Source: Bacteriovoracaceae bacterium
GTDB lineage: Bacteria > Bdellovibrionota > Bacteriovoracia > Bacteriovoracales > Bacteriovoracaceae
Assembly: GCA_023701435.1 (NCBI GenBank)
Contig: JAMPXB010000013.1
Coordinates: forward strand, 26,172 to 90,171
Direction: 5' to 3'
DNA: 64,000 nt
Positions 26,984-34,838 of this stretch are shown one piece after another. The position numbers were made by a program, and so were the translations under genes. The notes below the pieces were generated by a model. The model made no database searches. It had not been told where the DNA came from and saw nothing but the letters and a program-made list of their open reading frames with translations. How positions within the stretch are numbered: position 1 is the stretch's first letter; each line of letters opens with the position of its first letter.

Positions 26984-27405
26984 GCGTTCGATAGGGGGGA
27001 CAGTCATGAGCACAGCTATATTCTTGCTACAGCTTTTTCAGATCTAACCATCTCAATTCATTACAGAAAATTACAATTTGTAATGCCTCTTTAAATACTG
27101 TCTTTGTTGGTGAGTGTGATATGTGGGCCAGAAAACACCCTAAGAATTTAGGGATTGGTTCTGGTGGGGCGAAGGTGTCGCGCCCTTCTTCGTAAACCCC
27201 ACTAGTTTTTAAATTCTAGCAGATCCTTGAAAAACCTCAAGAAGTCTCATGCATTACAGGGTCAGAGTGTAATTGTCCGGATTTTATGTTTAGATTTCAA
27301 CCATGTTTCTTCGTAATTAAAGGCGGTTAAGTTTTTTCCTACTGTGACCGAAAGGAAGTGTAATGTTACAATTTTAACTATTACACTTGTTACAGGCTGG
27401 GCTTT
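26984..27405. other. Non-coding left end of the island
   Basis: I see no gene with coding character in these 422 bp. They hold a small palindrome (ttacaatttgtaa near 27083), a GC-rich patch around 27160-27200 and, at the right end, the inverted-repeat region described separately. Confidence 0.5.
27358..27394 (+). promoter_or_regulatory. Inverted and direct repeats upstream of the KfrA-FliG-like gene
   Basis: gtgtaat (27358-27364) and attacac (27380-27386) form an inverted repeat, and tgttaca occurs twice in direct order (27364-27370 and 27388-27394). The cluster ends 11 bp before the GTG start at 27406. It is a good candidate operator for autoregulation by the encoded DNA-binding protein. 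Confidence 0.5.
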
Positions 27406-27921
27406 GTGAAGAATAAAAAATTAACTCGAGAAGATATTTTCGAAGTGGCGTTCAAGTTAGAAAAAGCTGGAATTGAGCCTAGTTCAAAACTTATTCGTGA
27501 AGAAGTCGGATCAGGAAGTCTAACGACAATCACAAAGTATTTAAAAGAGTGGCAATCAGGTAAACAACATAATAGGAGCGAGAACATTGTCTCCATTCCA
27601 GATATTTTGGGCCAAGTCGACAACGAACTTCTTAAGGACTATTTTTCCAATGAACTCCCACAAGTCACAGCATTGATTTTTTCATATCTATCTCCTGAGA
27701 GAGCTGCTGAGGTTCTTAAAGAATTTGAGCCTTCAAGAAGAGAGAAGATATTATCCAGGATGGAAAATATTGGTTATGTACAAACCCAAACGGTCCAACA
27801 GATAGCATTGACAATAATGTCTGAATTCAATTCAGTTATTCTTGCCAAGGGAGAGAAAGTTGGTGGTAAGAGTTTTGTTAAATCTATTAGAAAAGAATTA
27901 GCAAAAGAAGGGAGTTTATGA
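27406..27921 (+). CDS. KfrA-type DNA-binding domain fused to FliG middle-domain-like segment
   Basis: The 171-residue protein begins at GTG 27406. Residues 8-50 (TREDIFEVAFKLEKAGIEPS, then VGSGSLTTITKYLKEW) match the KfrA N-terminal helix-turn-helix found in plasmid regulators. Residues 72-142 read like the FliG middle domain: ELPQ (83-86) at the EHPQ motif, ALIFSYLSPERAAEVLKEF, and RMENIGYVQ in place of RIATFGGVQ. They are followed by a helix and a Gly-Gly linker (EKVGGKSF) like that of FliG. The FliG C-terminal torque domain is absent. The gene overlaps the FliM-like gene by 4 bp (ATGA), so the products are probably made together and interact. Domain calls are by eye. Confidence 0.72.
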   Translation: MKNKKLTREDIFEVAFKLEKAGIEPSSKLIREEVGSGSLTTITKYLKEWQSGKQHNRSENIVSIPDILGQVDNELLKDYFSNELPQVTALIFSYLSPERAAEVLKEFEPSRREKILSRMENIGYVQTQTVQQIALTIMSEFNSVILAKGEKVGGKSFVKSIRKELAKEGSL

Positions 27922-28550
27922 CTAGTCGAAGAATAAAGTCGGAACAGACCGTGAATAATTCGATCGATTATTATAATTTCTGCAACGCAAATAATGATCT
28001 TCCAGTTTTGAGGATTTTAAACGAAAGGTTTAATCGTTTAATGAGGATTACATTCTCAAATCATTTGCGAATGATTATTACGACTGATTTTAAGGAGTCG
28101 AAAACCATATTTAAAAATTGGATTGAGCATAACTCAAACATGAGTTTCATGTTTGTTGTGAGTCTCCAAAAACTTGGCGCCCCTATTCTTATAAAATTTG
28201 ATAGAATACTTGCCTATCGGATAATTGATATCCTAACTGGCGGTTCTGGTGTATCTGATGTCGAACTTGAGGATAAAGAAATCACCACAATAGAAATCGG
28301 TTTATTAAGGGAAACCTGTCTGAAGTTGATCAATGATCTGAACGAAGCATGGGGCCCTGTTTGTGAAATAAAGGCCAGTTATGTTAGGGCCGAAGTGAAT
28401 GCTCAATTTATAGGATTTACTCCATCTGAATCCAAGATGATTAAGGTTGATTACAATATTTGTTTTAATAATACAGTTGGTACTTTAGAAGTCTTATACC
28501 CATACTCAACGCTATTTCCATTAAGGAATGAGTTATTCGCTTCTCTCTAG
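27918..28550 (+). CDS. FliM middle-domain-like protein
   Basis: The 210-residue protein aligns by eye with the FliM middle domain. It has LPVLRILNERFNRLMR (29-43), LAYRIIDILTGGSG with the GGxG motif at 108-111, ITTIEIGLLRETCLKLINDL (about 122-141) and a final strand region ending YPYSTLFPLRNEL. In flagellar FliM the GGxG motif docks on the EHPQ motif of FliG, and the upstream partner here keeps the matching motif. The N-terminal CheY-binding peptide and the C-terminal FliN-like (SpoA) domain are missing. A structural role in the flagellar C-ring is therefore unlikely; partnering the KfrA-FliG-like protein is the better inference. Confidence 0.72.
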   Translation: MTSRRIKSEQTVNNSIDYYNFCNANNDLPVLRILNERFNRLMRITFSNHLRMIITTDFKESKTIFKNWIEHNSNMSFMFVVSLQKLGAPILIKFDRILAYRIIDILTGGSGVSDVELEDKEITTIEIGLLRETCLKLINDLNEAWGPVCEIKASYVRAEVNAQFIGFTPSESKMIKVDYNICFNNTVGTLEVLYPYSTLFPLRNELFASL

Positions 28551-28793
28551 TATAGGACTCAACTCATCCACCCTCGTGTCCGAAAGGGTCTGGCCCGCAT
28601 CTCGGCTTAGGCCGTGGCTTTGAATGTCGCTGTTTTTCTGGAATATTAAATTGATGAATAAATATCTTCTTTGGATGGAAGATGAGATTGATTGTCACTA
28701 ACCTTATTTGGCGTAGTCACGTGTTTCAATTAGATGAATATTTTGAAAAGTTTAAGTACGTAGTTATCTTTAAGAAACTATCCTTTTAAACAT

Positions 28794-29249
28794 CTATTTA
28801 AAGAATATCCACATAGGTCTTCTTAGTGGATCTTGATTATCATACTCAAAGGTTATTCTAAGCTCAGGAATCTCAACTTTATATCTGTCTTCTTCAACAT
28901 CTGTAGCCGTTGTTGGAAGTTCTGTTTCGATCCATTTGTAATCCTTGAAACGTTTTTTTAAAAAATTATATGCATCGAAATTAACCCAGTAAGGCATAGA
29001 AGTTCCTAATACTTTCCCCGAAGATTTACTTACAGATGTTGAAAAATCCTTGTAAGCATATTCTTCACTGATATCATCTTCTGGTCTTACTTCTAGAGGT
29101 TGGCCAAAAGTTTTAATTAATTCATCTTTTGTCGCGACTTTTTGAACATGGATGATTTTGTCAAAAATATCCCTTGAGCTATCAGTTTGTGATAACTGAG
29201 AAGAGCATCCAAAAGAAAACATTAGTGATATTAAAATGAAAAATTTCAT
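28794..29249 (-). CDS. Lipoprotein in tRNA-His-flanked island
   Basis: The 151-residue protein has a signal with lipobox SFGC (Cys15). The mature sequence contains a short KDELIKTFGQPLEVRPE stretch reminiscent of SmpA/BamE-type small lipoproteins, but the match is weak. Its ATG overlaps the stop codon of the upstream metalloprotease-like gene by 4 bp, so the two form one operon. Two-gene coupling suggests a protease/lipoprotein pair at the cell envelope. Confidence 0.6.
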   Translation of the reverse strand: MKFFILISLMFSFGCSSQLSQTDSSRDIFDKIIHVQKVATKDELIKTFGQPLEVRPEDDISEEYAYKDFSTSVSKSSGKVLGTSMPYWVNFDAYNFLKKRFKDYKWIETELPTTATDVEEDRYKVEIPELRITFEYDNQDPLRRPMWIFFK

Positions 29250-29941
29250 TTTGGTTCTCTCTTTTTAATTATCCCCTTTATGAAGGAGAAACTGGCAGGA
29301 TTGAGTTTTTTAAGAAGAGTTGGATTTGAATAATACAACTCAATATGGTTTGCATAATCTTCGCTTACGGATTCCGACGAATCGGGAATGATTAAAGTTT
29401 TGGGAGGTATTTTGATATTCTTTTTTCGATCAATGATCCACCCAGAAGACTTAGCAAAGCCAGCCATTTCTTCATTGCTTAAATCAAGAATAGTAAGATG
29501 ACCGACTTCATGAATAAGCACAGCAAGCTTATTTGGAGCTTCAAAAAATTTATCAAATACAATTAGAGTTCTTGTAAGAGGTATTCCAGCTGCGGGGTTG
29601 TGAGCATTACCTCCGACATCGCCTCTAAGTTCTTCTCCAAGCCTGTAATTCTTGAGCCATTGAGGAAGTTTCGCAAGATATTCATCAACTACTTTTTTTT
29701 CATCTGGTTTCCATTTTTTGATATTTGTTTTTATTTTTTTGAAGGTTTGAGCTGTTGAATCTTTATAATAGTTGAAGCGAGTTAATTCTCGGCAATGAGC
29801 TTTCCTGGTGTGGGCCCTGACATTTGTACTGTCGGTTTTAGTGTATGACTCGATCCACTGTTCACGTACATAAATTTCATGAGGGCTGCAAAGCCCAGCA
29901 AAAGCGAGTGATGAAAATAGAATGAGGAAAATAAATGCCAT
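29246..29941 (-). CDS. Secreted HExxH zinc-metalloprotease-like protein
   Basis: The 231-residue protein has a signal peptide ending near AFA, then a mostly helical body. The motif LIHEVGHLTILD (about 140-151) supplies HExxH zinc ligands. About 50 residues later SVSEDYANHIELYY could provide the glutamate third ligand, as in gluzincins. Cys18 and Cys50 may pair. It is probably a periplasmic or secreted peptidase of unknown substrate. It is co-transcribed with the lipoprotein gene at 28794-29249, and both lie inside the repeat-bounded island. Confidence 0.65.
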   Translation of the reverse strand: MAFIFLILFSSLAFAGLCSPHEIYVREQWIESYTKTDSTNVRAHTRKAHCRELTRFNYYKDSTAQTFKKIKTNIKKWKPDEKKVVDEYLAKLPQWLKNYRLGEELRGDVGGNAHNPAAGIPLTRTLIVFDKFFEAPNKLAVLIHEVGHLTILDLSNEEMAGFAKSSGWIIDRKKNIKIPPKTLIIPDSSESVSEDYANHIELYYSNPTLLKKLNPASFSFIKGIIKKREPK

Positions 29942-29981
29942 TATAAAATTCTAACAGCGTCAGAGTGGGGGTCAACTTTAG

Positions 29982-30063
29982 AAATAAAAAAAGCCCTGTG
30001 GGTTAAACAGGGCTTTAGTATGTTTCACTCATTGCTGAGATCATCATTGAATTTAATGGGGTG
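29982..30063. repeat. 82-bp direct repeat, right copy at intact tRNA-His
   Basis: This copy carries the genuine 3' end of the tRNA-His gene (30057-30063) and its downstream terminator. The other copy lies at 26902-26983. The pair brackets a 3.08-kb segment with four genes. Confidence 0.9.
29990..30016 (-). terminator. tRNA-His terminator
   Basis: The arms aaagccctgt (29990-29999) and acagggcttt (30007-30016) form a 10-bp stem. On the minus strand it is followed by a T-run, as expected for the end of the tRNA-His transcript. Confidence 0.9.
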
Positions 30064-30133
30064 ACCGATGGGGATCGAACCCACGACAACCAGAATCACA
30101 ATCTGGCGCTCTACCGACTGAACTACGGTCACC
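30057..30133 (-). tRNA. tRNA-His (GTG anticodon)
   Basis: The minus strand folds into a complete cloverleaf. It has an extra 5' G (G-1) opposite discriminator C73, a 7-bp acceptor stem, a D-arm beginning TAGTTCAGTCGGTAGAG, and the anticodon stem ccaga/tctgg around a loop with GTG. The T-arm contains GGTTCGATCC, and an encoded CCA follows. G-1 and the GTG anticodon are specific for histidine tRNA. Confidence 0.97.
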
Positions 30134-30254
30134 ATTGAATTAGACAGACAATTTATAGGGACTCTTAATCATCGTCAATGGGAAAACTAAAATAATGCAC
30201 CATGTAGAAGACTGTAAAAGTTGCATTTTTTTCAAGTGAACCGATAATTAAAGA

Positions 30255-30857
30255 ATGAAAACACTTCTTTATTTAGTCCTTTTCCTCAGTTTTACCTCAC
30301 AGGCCTCAATTGTAGGAATTTCTACCCATCCTTTAAGTGACGAGGGACGGGTTTTAAGTGCTGAAATGACGGGCTACATGTCTGAGCGAAATGAAATGGG
30401 AGCGGGCATACGCTATACCCAGGAACTGGAACGTTACAAAATTCTGGATTTTGCCGTCAGTGGCGGGCAGGATTCCCGTGGGCTCACTGTTACCACCGGC
30501 CTTGATTATGAACTCTTGAGTGAGGATATGTGGCAGCCACGAGTGTCTCTTAAACCTTACTTGCAGTATCAAAGATTCGAATCTCAAACCAGCAATCTTA
30601 TCGGCGCGGCCCCTACTATTCGCAAAGGTCTTAGCTTCTCGGGTCAGGAATTTTTTCCTTATCTGGCGCTGCCGGCCGGGATGAAAATAGATAGCTCTAC
30701 TGATGAATTTGTTTATTATGCTTCTACCACTATCGGCGTAAGTATGCCGTTTCCCGGTGGTAATAACGAAAAAGTTCTTCTCTCGCTAGAAGGCAATAAG
30801 GACATGGGATCTTCTTCTGATTACATCGGATGTTTGGTCTCTTGGGTTTGGAAATAA
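30255..30857 (+). CDS. Exported beta-barrel-like hypothetical protein
   Basis: The 200-residue protein has a signal peptide ending SQAS. The remainder is strand-rich with alternating aromatic residues (GYMSERNEMGAGIRYTQELE, LKPYLQYQRFES), consistent with a small outer-membrane or periplasmic barrel. The HAD phosphatase gene starts one base after its stop, so they probably share a transcript. Function unknown. Confidence 0.6.
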   Translation: MKTLLYLVLFLSFTSQASIVGISTHPLSDEGRVLSAEMTGYMSERNEMGAGIRYTQELERYKILDFAVSGGQDSRGLTVTTGLDYELLSEDMWQPRVSLKPYLQYQRFESQTSNLIGAAPTIRKGLSFSGQEFFPYLALPAGMKIDSSTDEFVYYASTTIGVSMPFPGGNNEKVLLSLEGNKDMGSSSDYIGCLVSWVWK

Positions 30858-30858
30858 T

Positions 30859-31572
30859 ATGATTTTCTTTTCTGATTTTGATGGCACGCTGACTACTGAT
30901 GGTGAACTGACTCGCGATTTTTTCGAGGTTATTGATCATATTCATAAGCATGGTCATGAGCTGGTGATTGTCTCGGGCCGCTCGCTTTCCTGGGGTCATT
31001 TTTTTCTGACTCACTTTCCGCTCAAGGCCTGCATTATGGAAGGCGGAGGAGTGGTGCTTCACCGTGATGAGCGGGGAGAGATTGTTCAGGAGCCGTTAGT
31101 TGCTAACACTGAGCTGGAGAGACTGACTCACTTTACTGGTCAGCTTAAGCATCATTTTCCTCATGTGCCGTTGTCGGCCGATAGCTTTGGCCGCCTGACG
31201 GACCGGGCGATTGAATTTCATTTAATGGACGAGCAGTGGATTGATGACGTCATGAAGTTCATGGAGCAGGAGAATATTAATTATTCCAAATCCAATGTGC
31301 ATATTAATTACTGGTGCGGAAACATCTCTAAATATTTAGGGGTGAAACACTTCCTTCATCACTACCGTGCAGGTCTGACTCAGAAGGAAGCCTGGTTTTT
31401 TGGGGATGCTCCCAATGATGAGAGTATGTTTGAACTTTTTCATAACTCAGTAGGGGTAAGTAATATTGAGCACTGTCTTGATCGCTTGAAGCATAAACCT
31501 CGGATCATTCTGGAAGGGCCTGACAATATCGGACCCAAAGGTGTTCTGAATTTCGTCAAATCAGTGTGCTAA
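30859..31572 (+). CDS. HAD-superfamily hydrolase (Cof/IIB type)
   Basis: The 237-residue protein begins with the HAD nucleophile motif DFDGTLT (Asp6). It has SGRS as motif II and ends with GDAPNDESMF as the Mg-binding motif. The central cap region resembles the IIB (Cof-like, sugar phosphatase or trehalose-phosphatase) group. It is likely a cytoplasmic phosphatase with a small phosphorylated substrate. It overlaps the DUF2459 gene by 7 bp, which suggests translational coupling. Confidence 0.85.
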   Translation: MIFFSDFDGTLTTDGELTRDFFEVIDHIHKHGHELVIVSGRSLSWGHFFLTHFPLKACIMEGGGVVLHRDERGEIVQEPLVANTELERLTHFTGQLKHHFPHVPLSADSFGRLTDRAIEFHLMDEQWIDDVMKFMEQENINYSKSNVHINYWCGNISKYLGVKHFLHHYRAGLTQKEAWFFGDAPNDESMFELFHNSVGVSNIEHCLDRLKHKPRIILEGPDNIGPKGVLNFVKSVC

Positions 31573-32210
31573 AAAAGATCCTGCTTGGAACTGTTACCTT
31601 TGGCCTCTTGATCATTAGTCTTTCGTTTATTCCCCTGGGGGAAGACGACCCTCATCCGGAAATGGAGATCTATCTTCTCTCCAATGAAATCCATACGGGC
31701 ATTGTTGTTCCGGTTAAAAATGATGTTTTTGATTGGGAAACTTTCATCAGTAAAGAGGACTATTTAGAGCGTCCCAGTGAGTGGATTGAAATGGGCTGGG
31801 GGGATCGGCAGTTTTATTTTGAGATGCCTACTTTGGATAAATTGACCTTGAAGCTGGCCTTTGATGCTTTGTTTTTGCCTGATCCGGCGATTGTCCACGT
31901 GAACTATCTAGATGCCCATCCCCGAGAATATGCCAGTCATAAAGTGCTTAAAATTTCCAAGGCCACATATAAAAAATTAGTCGATGAGATGATTAAGCGA
32001 TTTGAGCTACAAGATGGAAAACCCATCCTCATTCCCAATAAAGGTTACACCAATACAGATAATTTTTATGAAAGTTACGGATCATTCAGCGTGCTTCGAA
32101 CCTGTAACGTCTGGACAGCAGAAATCTTAGGGGAAGCAGACCTCAAACGGCCGGTCTGGTCCCCTACGAAATATGGGCTGGAGTTTCTTTACCAATCGAT
32201 TGGGAAATAA
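31566..32210 (+). CDS. DUF2459 (TIGR02117-like) exported protein
   Basis: The 214-residue protein begins at a GTG overlapping the HAD gene's stop. An N-terminal membrane anchor or signal ([19 protein letters not shown]) is followed by family motifs: [42 protein letters not shown] and a C-terminal PVWSPTKYG. The conserved His, Cys and Trp suggest a papain-like fold, but no activity is established. The 3' end overlaps the convergent SDR gene by 22 bp. Confidence 0.8.
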   Translation: MLKKILLGTVTFGLLIISLSFIPLGEDDPHPEMEIYLLSNEIHTGIVVPVKNDVFDWETFISKEDYLERPSEWIEMGWGDRQFYFEMPTLDKLTLKLAFDALFLPDPAIVHVNYLDAHPREYASHKVLKISKATYKKLVDEMIKRFELQDGKPILIPNKGYTNTDNFYESYGSFSVLRTCNVWTAEILGEADLKRPVWSPTKYGLEFLYQSIGK

Positions 32211-33730
32211 TCTTTCAGAAATTTACCGCTCCAGTGCTTGCCGGTATTGATTCCATCAAAGATCGGATCAATCACGCGGGCGGCACCATCAACGATATCT
32301 AATGGCGGTTGGAAATCGTGAAGCTGCTGCTTACGTTCAGATAACTCTGCTGGATCTTCATCTGTTACCCAACCAGTATCAACGGCATTGATAAAGATCC
32401 CGTCTTTGGCAAAATCAGTGGCCGCAGTATGGGTCATCATGTTCAAGGCAGCTTTGGCCATATTGGTGTGAGGATGACGATCTTCTTTATAAAAACGGTG
32501 GAACTTACCTTCCATCGCCGAGACGTTCACAATGTGTTTCTTCCCGGTGTAGTCCTTTCTCATCAACCCCACGAGGTGATTACAAAGAACGAATGGGGCC
32601 ACCGCGTTTACCAGCTGAACTTCCAGCATTTCTACAGTGTGAACTTCACCCAGGCGCTGACGCCAGCTATTGGTTTTACGTAAGTCCACTTGCTGAAGAT
32701 CTGCATCCAGTTTTCCAACCGGGAAAACCTCTTCGGCCACCAGTGAATTATCAAAGCTGTATGGGATCTGAGAGAGCTTAGCCGAGGCACGCAGACCAAT
32801 TCCCGGAGCTCGGTCATTCCATGCCACCGGCATATTTTTATTTTCGCCAACCTCAATTGGTTGCAATCGATTGATACACTGCTGGTGCTCATTTAAAAGA
32901 TAGGCCGCTTCCGGAGTTATCTCATCCATTCCCTTAGACTCATTCTCAATGAGGTGAGTATAGAATCCAGCAGGACGACGAACGGTTTGAGCCGCGTTGT
33001 TGATCAGAATGTCCAGGCGTTCATATTTTTGCTCAATATAGCGGCAGAAAATTTCAACACTTGGAGTATGACGGAGATCGAGACCATAAATACGTAAACG
33101 GTCTTTCCAAACAGGATAGTCTTTTTCTTTGCTGTAACGAAGAGCCGAGTCTACCGGAAAACGGGTGGTGGCAATAACAGTGGCTCCCGCACGCAGAAGC
33201 ATCAAGGTTGCCTGGTATCCGATCTTCAAACGCGAACCTGTGATCAGGGCCACTTGTCCCGTGAGGTCAGCAGTCTGAAAACGTTTAGCATAGTTTAAGT
33301 CAGCACAACTTGGGCACATAGTATCGTAGAAGTGATGAACTTTAGTGAACTTGGAACGGCATACGTAACAGTCGTGAGGTGTTGCATATTCTCTGGCCTG
33401 TTCTTCAGTCGGTTGAAACTCAATTTGTGCCGGTGCCGTAAAAATTGAAACATCACGTGCGGTACGAATTCCCGTTAATCTTCTGGCGTTTCGATTGGCC
33501 TCTTTTTCATTTTGCTTACGTAATTTTTTAACGTCTTTCTGGCGCTTCTTAACCTCTTCACGATCAGGTCTTGAAATTGTTCCAGCGGCCTTAAACATGG
33601 CCAGTCTTTGCTCATGAGTTAAAAGGGTTAATTGCTCACTTTTGGAAGCAAAGCTTTGGAGAACTTTTAGGCATGTTTCGATTTCATCAGTACTGCAATC
33701 GAAAGCGATCAGGTCGTTATTTTCATTCAT
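32189..33730 (-). CDS. SDR-fold protein with zinc ribbon and missing catalytic Tyr
   Basis: The 513-residue protein has three parts. First is a charged N-terminal region with a coiled coil ([20 protein letters not shown], 61-80). Next is a zinc ribbon with CYVC (121-124) and CPSC (139-142). Last is a short-chain dehydrogenase Rossmann domain with TGSRLKIG (164-171), NNAA (244-247) and the active-site Ser in VNVSAMEG. Where SDR enzymes have Tyr-x-x-x-Lys, this protein has THR-type HTNMAK (Thr422, Lys426). The enzyme may use another residue or have lost redox activity. Relatives with the same [14 protein letters not shown] stretch exist in eukaryotes to my knowledge. Confidence 0.82.
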   Translation of the reverse strand: MNENNDLIAFDCSTDEIETCLKVLQSFASKSEQLTLLTHEQRLAMFKAAGTISRPDREEVKKRQKDVKKLRKQNEKEANRNARRLTGIRTARDVSIFTAPAQIEFQPTEEQAREYATPHDCYVCRSKFTKVHHFYDTMCPSCADLNYAKRFQTADLTGQVALITGSRLKIGYQATLMLLRAGATVIATTRFPVDSALRYSKEKDYPVWKDRLRIYGLDLRHTPSVEIFCRYIEQKYERLDILINNAAQTVRRPAGFYTHLIENESKGMDEITPEAAYLLNEHQQCINRLQPIEVGENKNMPVAWNDRAPGIGLRASAKLSQIPYSFDNSLVAEEVFPVGKLDADLQQVDLRKTNSWRQRLGEVHTVEMLEVQLVNAVAPFVLCNHLVGLMRKDYTGKKHIVNVSAMEGKFHRFYKEDRHPHTNMAKAALNMMTHTAATDFAKDGIFINAVDTGWVTDEDPAELSERKQQLHDFQPPLDIVDGAARVIDPIFDGINTGKHWSGKFLKDYFPIDW

Positions 33731-33767
33731 GTCCTGTATCTAACATTGAGCGTAGTTCTGGTCAACT

Positions 33768-34838
33768 TTATGCTAGGAATTGTTGGACTTTCTCTTTAAT
33801 CATTTCCTCGACTTGTACCCGATTTAATTGGAGTTTTTCTTCCAGCCAACGGGCCAAGTCCTCAGGAAGAGGTGCAATGAAATAAGTCATCTTATCTTTG
33901 GGGTAGGTGAGTTTGAGGGCGGTCGCATGGAGGGCATGCCGTGGAATTTCCAGGACTAGATGGTCGTTCTCGGTGGCGACATGATCCTTAAATCGCATAA
34001 AAATTCCGGGATCACCGTTATAGAGCTTCTCCCCCAGGAGTGGGTAACCATTGTAAGCCGCATGGACCCTGATTTGGTGCTGTCTGCCTGATAGCGGGAA
34101 GGCCATGGCGAGCACGTAATTATCTTTTTCTAAAATAAGTTCAAAATGCGTTTCCGATTCCTTGCCGAATTCAGAATCTTCCGGCCATACCGACATCATG
34201 CCACGGGGGATTTTTCCTTCCTCACGATCCATCCGTTCCCGGGCGGTAAAAGGAAAAGTTTTGGCCTCTGCTCTTTTATGGGCAATGAAAAAATAGCATT
34301 TTCTTACCTTGTCATTCTCAAACAGCTGGGCCACTCGTTGAGAGACCTTAGGATTTTTTCCCAGGAGCAGAAGACCGGAAGTTTCACGATCAATGCGGTG
34401 AATGGAATGAATCGTTTTTTTATAAATGGTTTCAAAAAAAACGGTGGCACAATAGAAGAGGTTTTTTCCCGCAGGATGGGTAATCATGAAAGGCGGCTTG
34501 TTGATCACCAGCAGTTCCTCATCCTCAAAGACGATGCCCGGTTTTTGATCTCGCGGTACCGGTTTCCCATACCAATACTCATCCTCAATCATCCCGTCAT
34601 TATGGGTAGTGATAGTGACCTTTTCGCCGTAATGAACTTTCACACTAGGCTTGTGCGGAGATTTTCTGCCGGAGATTTCGACCTCACCCTTTTCAATTTT
34701 CTTTTTAAGATATTGCCGGGAAAGAGTCGGCATGCATTTTTGCACAAACTGATCGAGGCGCTGACCATCCTGCTCAAGTTGAACAGGATGGGTCACCACG
34801 TATTTTTCGGTACTAAAAGATTTTTCGATTTCACTCAT
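33768..34838 (-). CDS. RluA-family pseudouridine synthase
   Basis: The 356-residue protein has an N-terminal S4-like RNA-binding region (GQRLDQFVQKCMPTLSRQYL). The RluA-type catalytic domain follows, with HRIDRETSGLLLLGKN (catalytic Asp150), SGRQHQIRVHAAYNGYPLLG and HALHATALKL. It converts uridine to pseudouridine in rRNA or tRNA; the target cannot be told. It overlaps the prkA stop by 4 bp, so it is co-translated with prkA. Confidence 0.9.
   Translation of the reverse strand: MSEIEKSFSTEKYVVTHPVQLEQDGQRLDQFVQKCMPTLSRQYLKKKIEKGEVEISGRKSPHKPSVKVHYGEKVTITTHNDGMIEDEYWYGKPVPRDQKPGIVFEDEELLVINKPPFMITHPAGKNLFYCATVFFETIYKKTIHSIHRIDRETSGLLLLGKNPKVSQRVAQLFENDKVRKCYFFIAHKRAEAKTFPFTARERMDREEGKIPRGMMSVWPEDSEFGKESETHFELILEKDNYVLAMAFPLSGRQHQIRVHAAYNGYPLLGEKLYNGDPGIFMRFKDHVATENDHLVLEIPRHALHATALKLTYPKDKMTYFIAPLPEDLARWLEEKLQLNRVQVEEMIKEKVQQFLA

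Noticed and set aside
28551..28793. Possible small gene or RNA between the FliM-like gene and the lipoprotein gene
   Set aside because: No ORF with a ribosome binding site and no tRNA-like or clear hairpin structure was found.
26984..30056. Integrase or transposase within the tRNA-His-bounded island
   Set aside because: All four genes were read and none has recombinase motifs; the island cannot move by its own enzyme.
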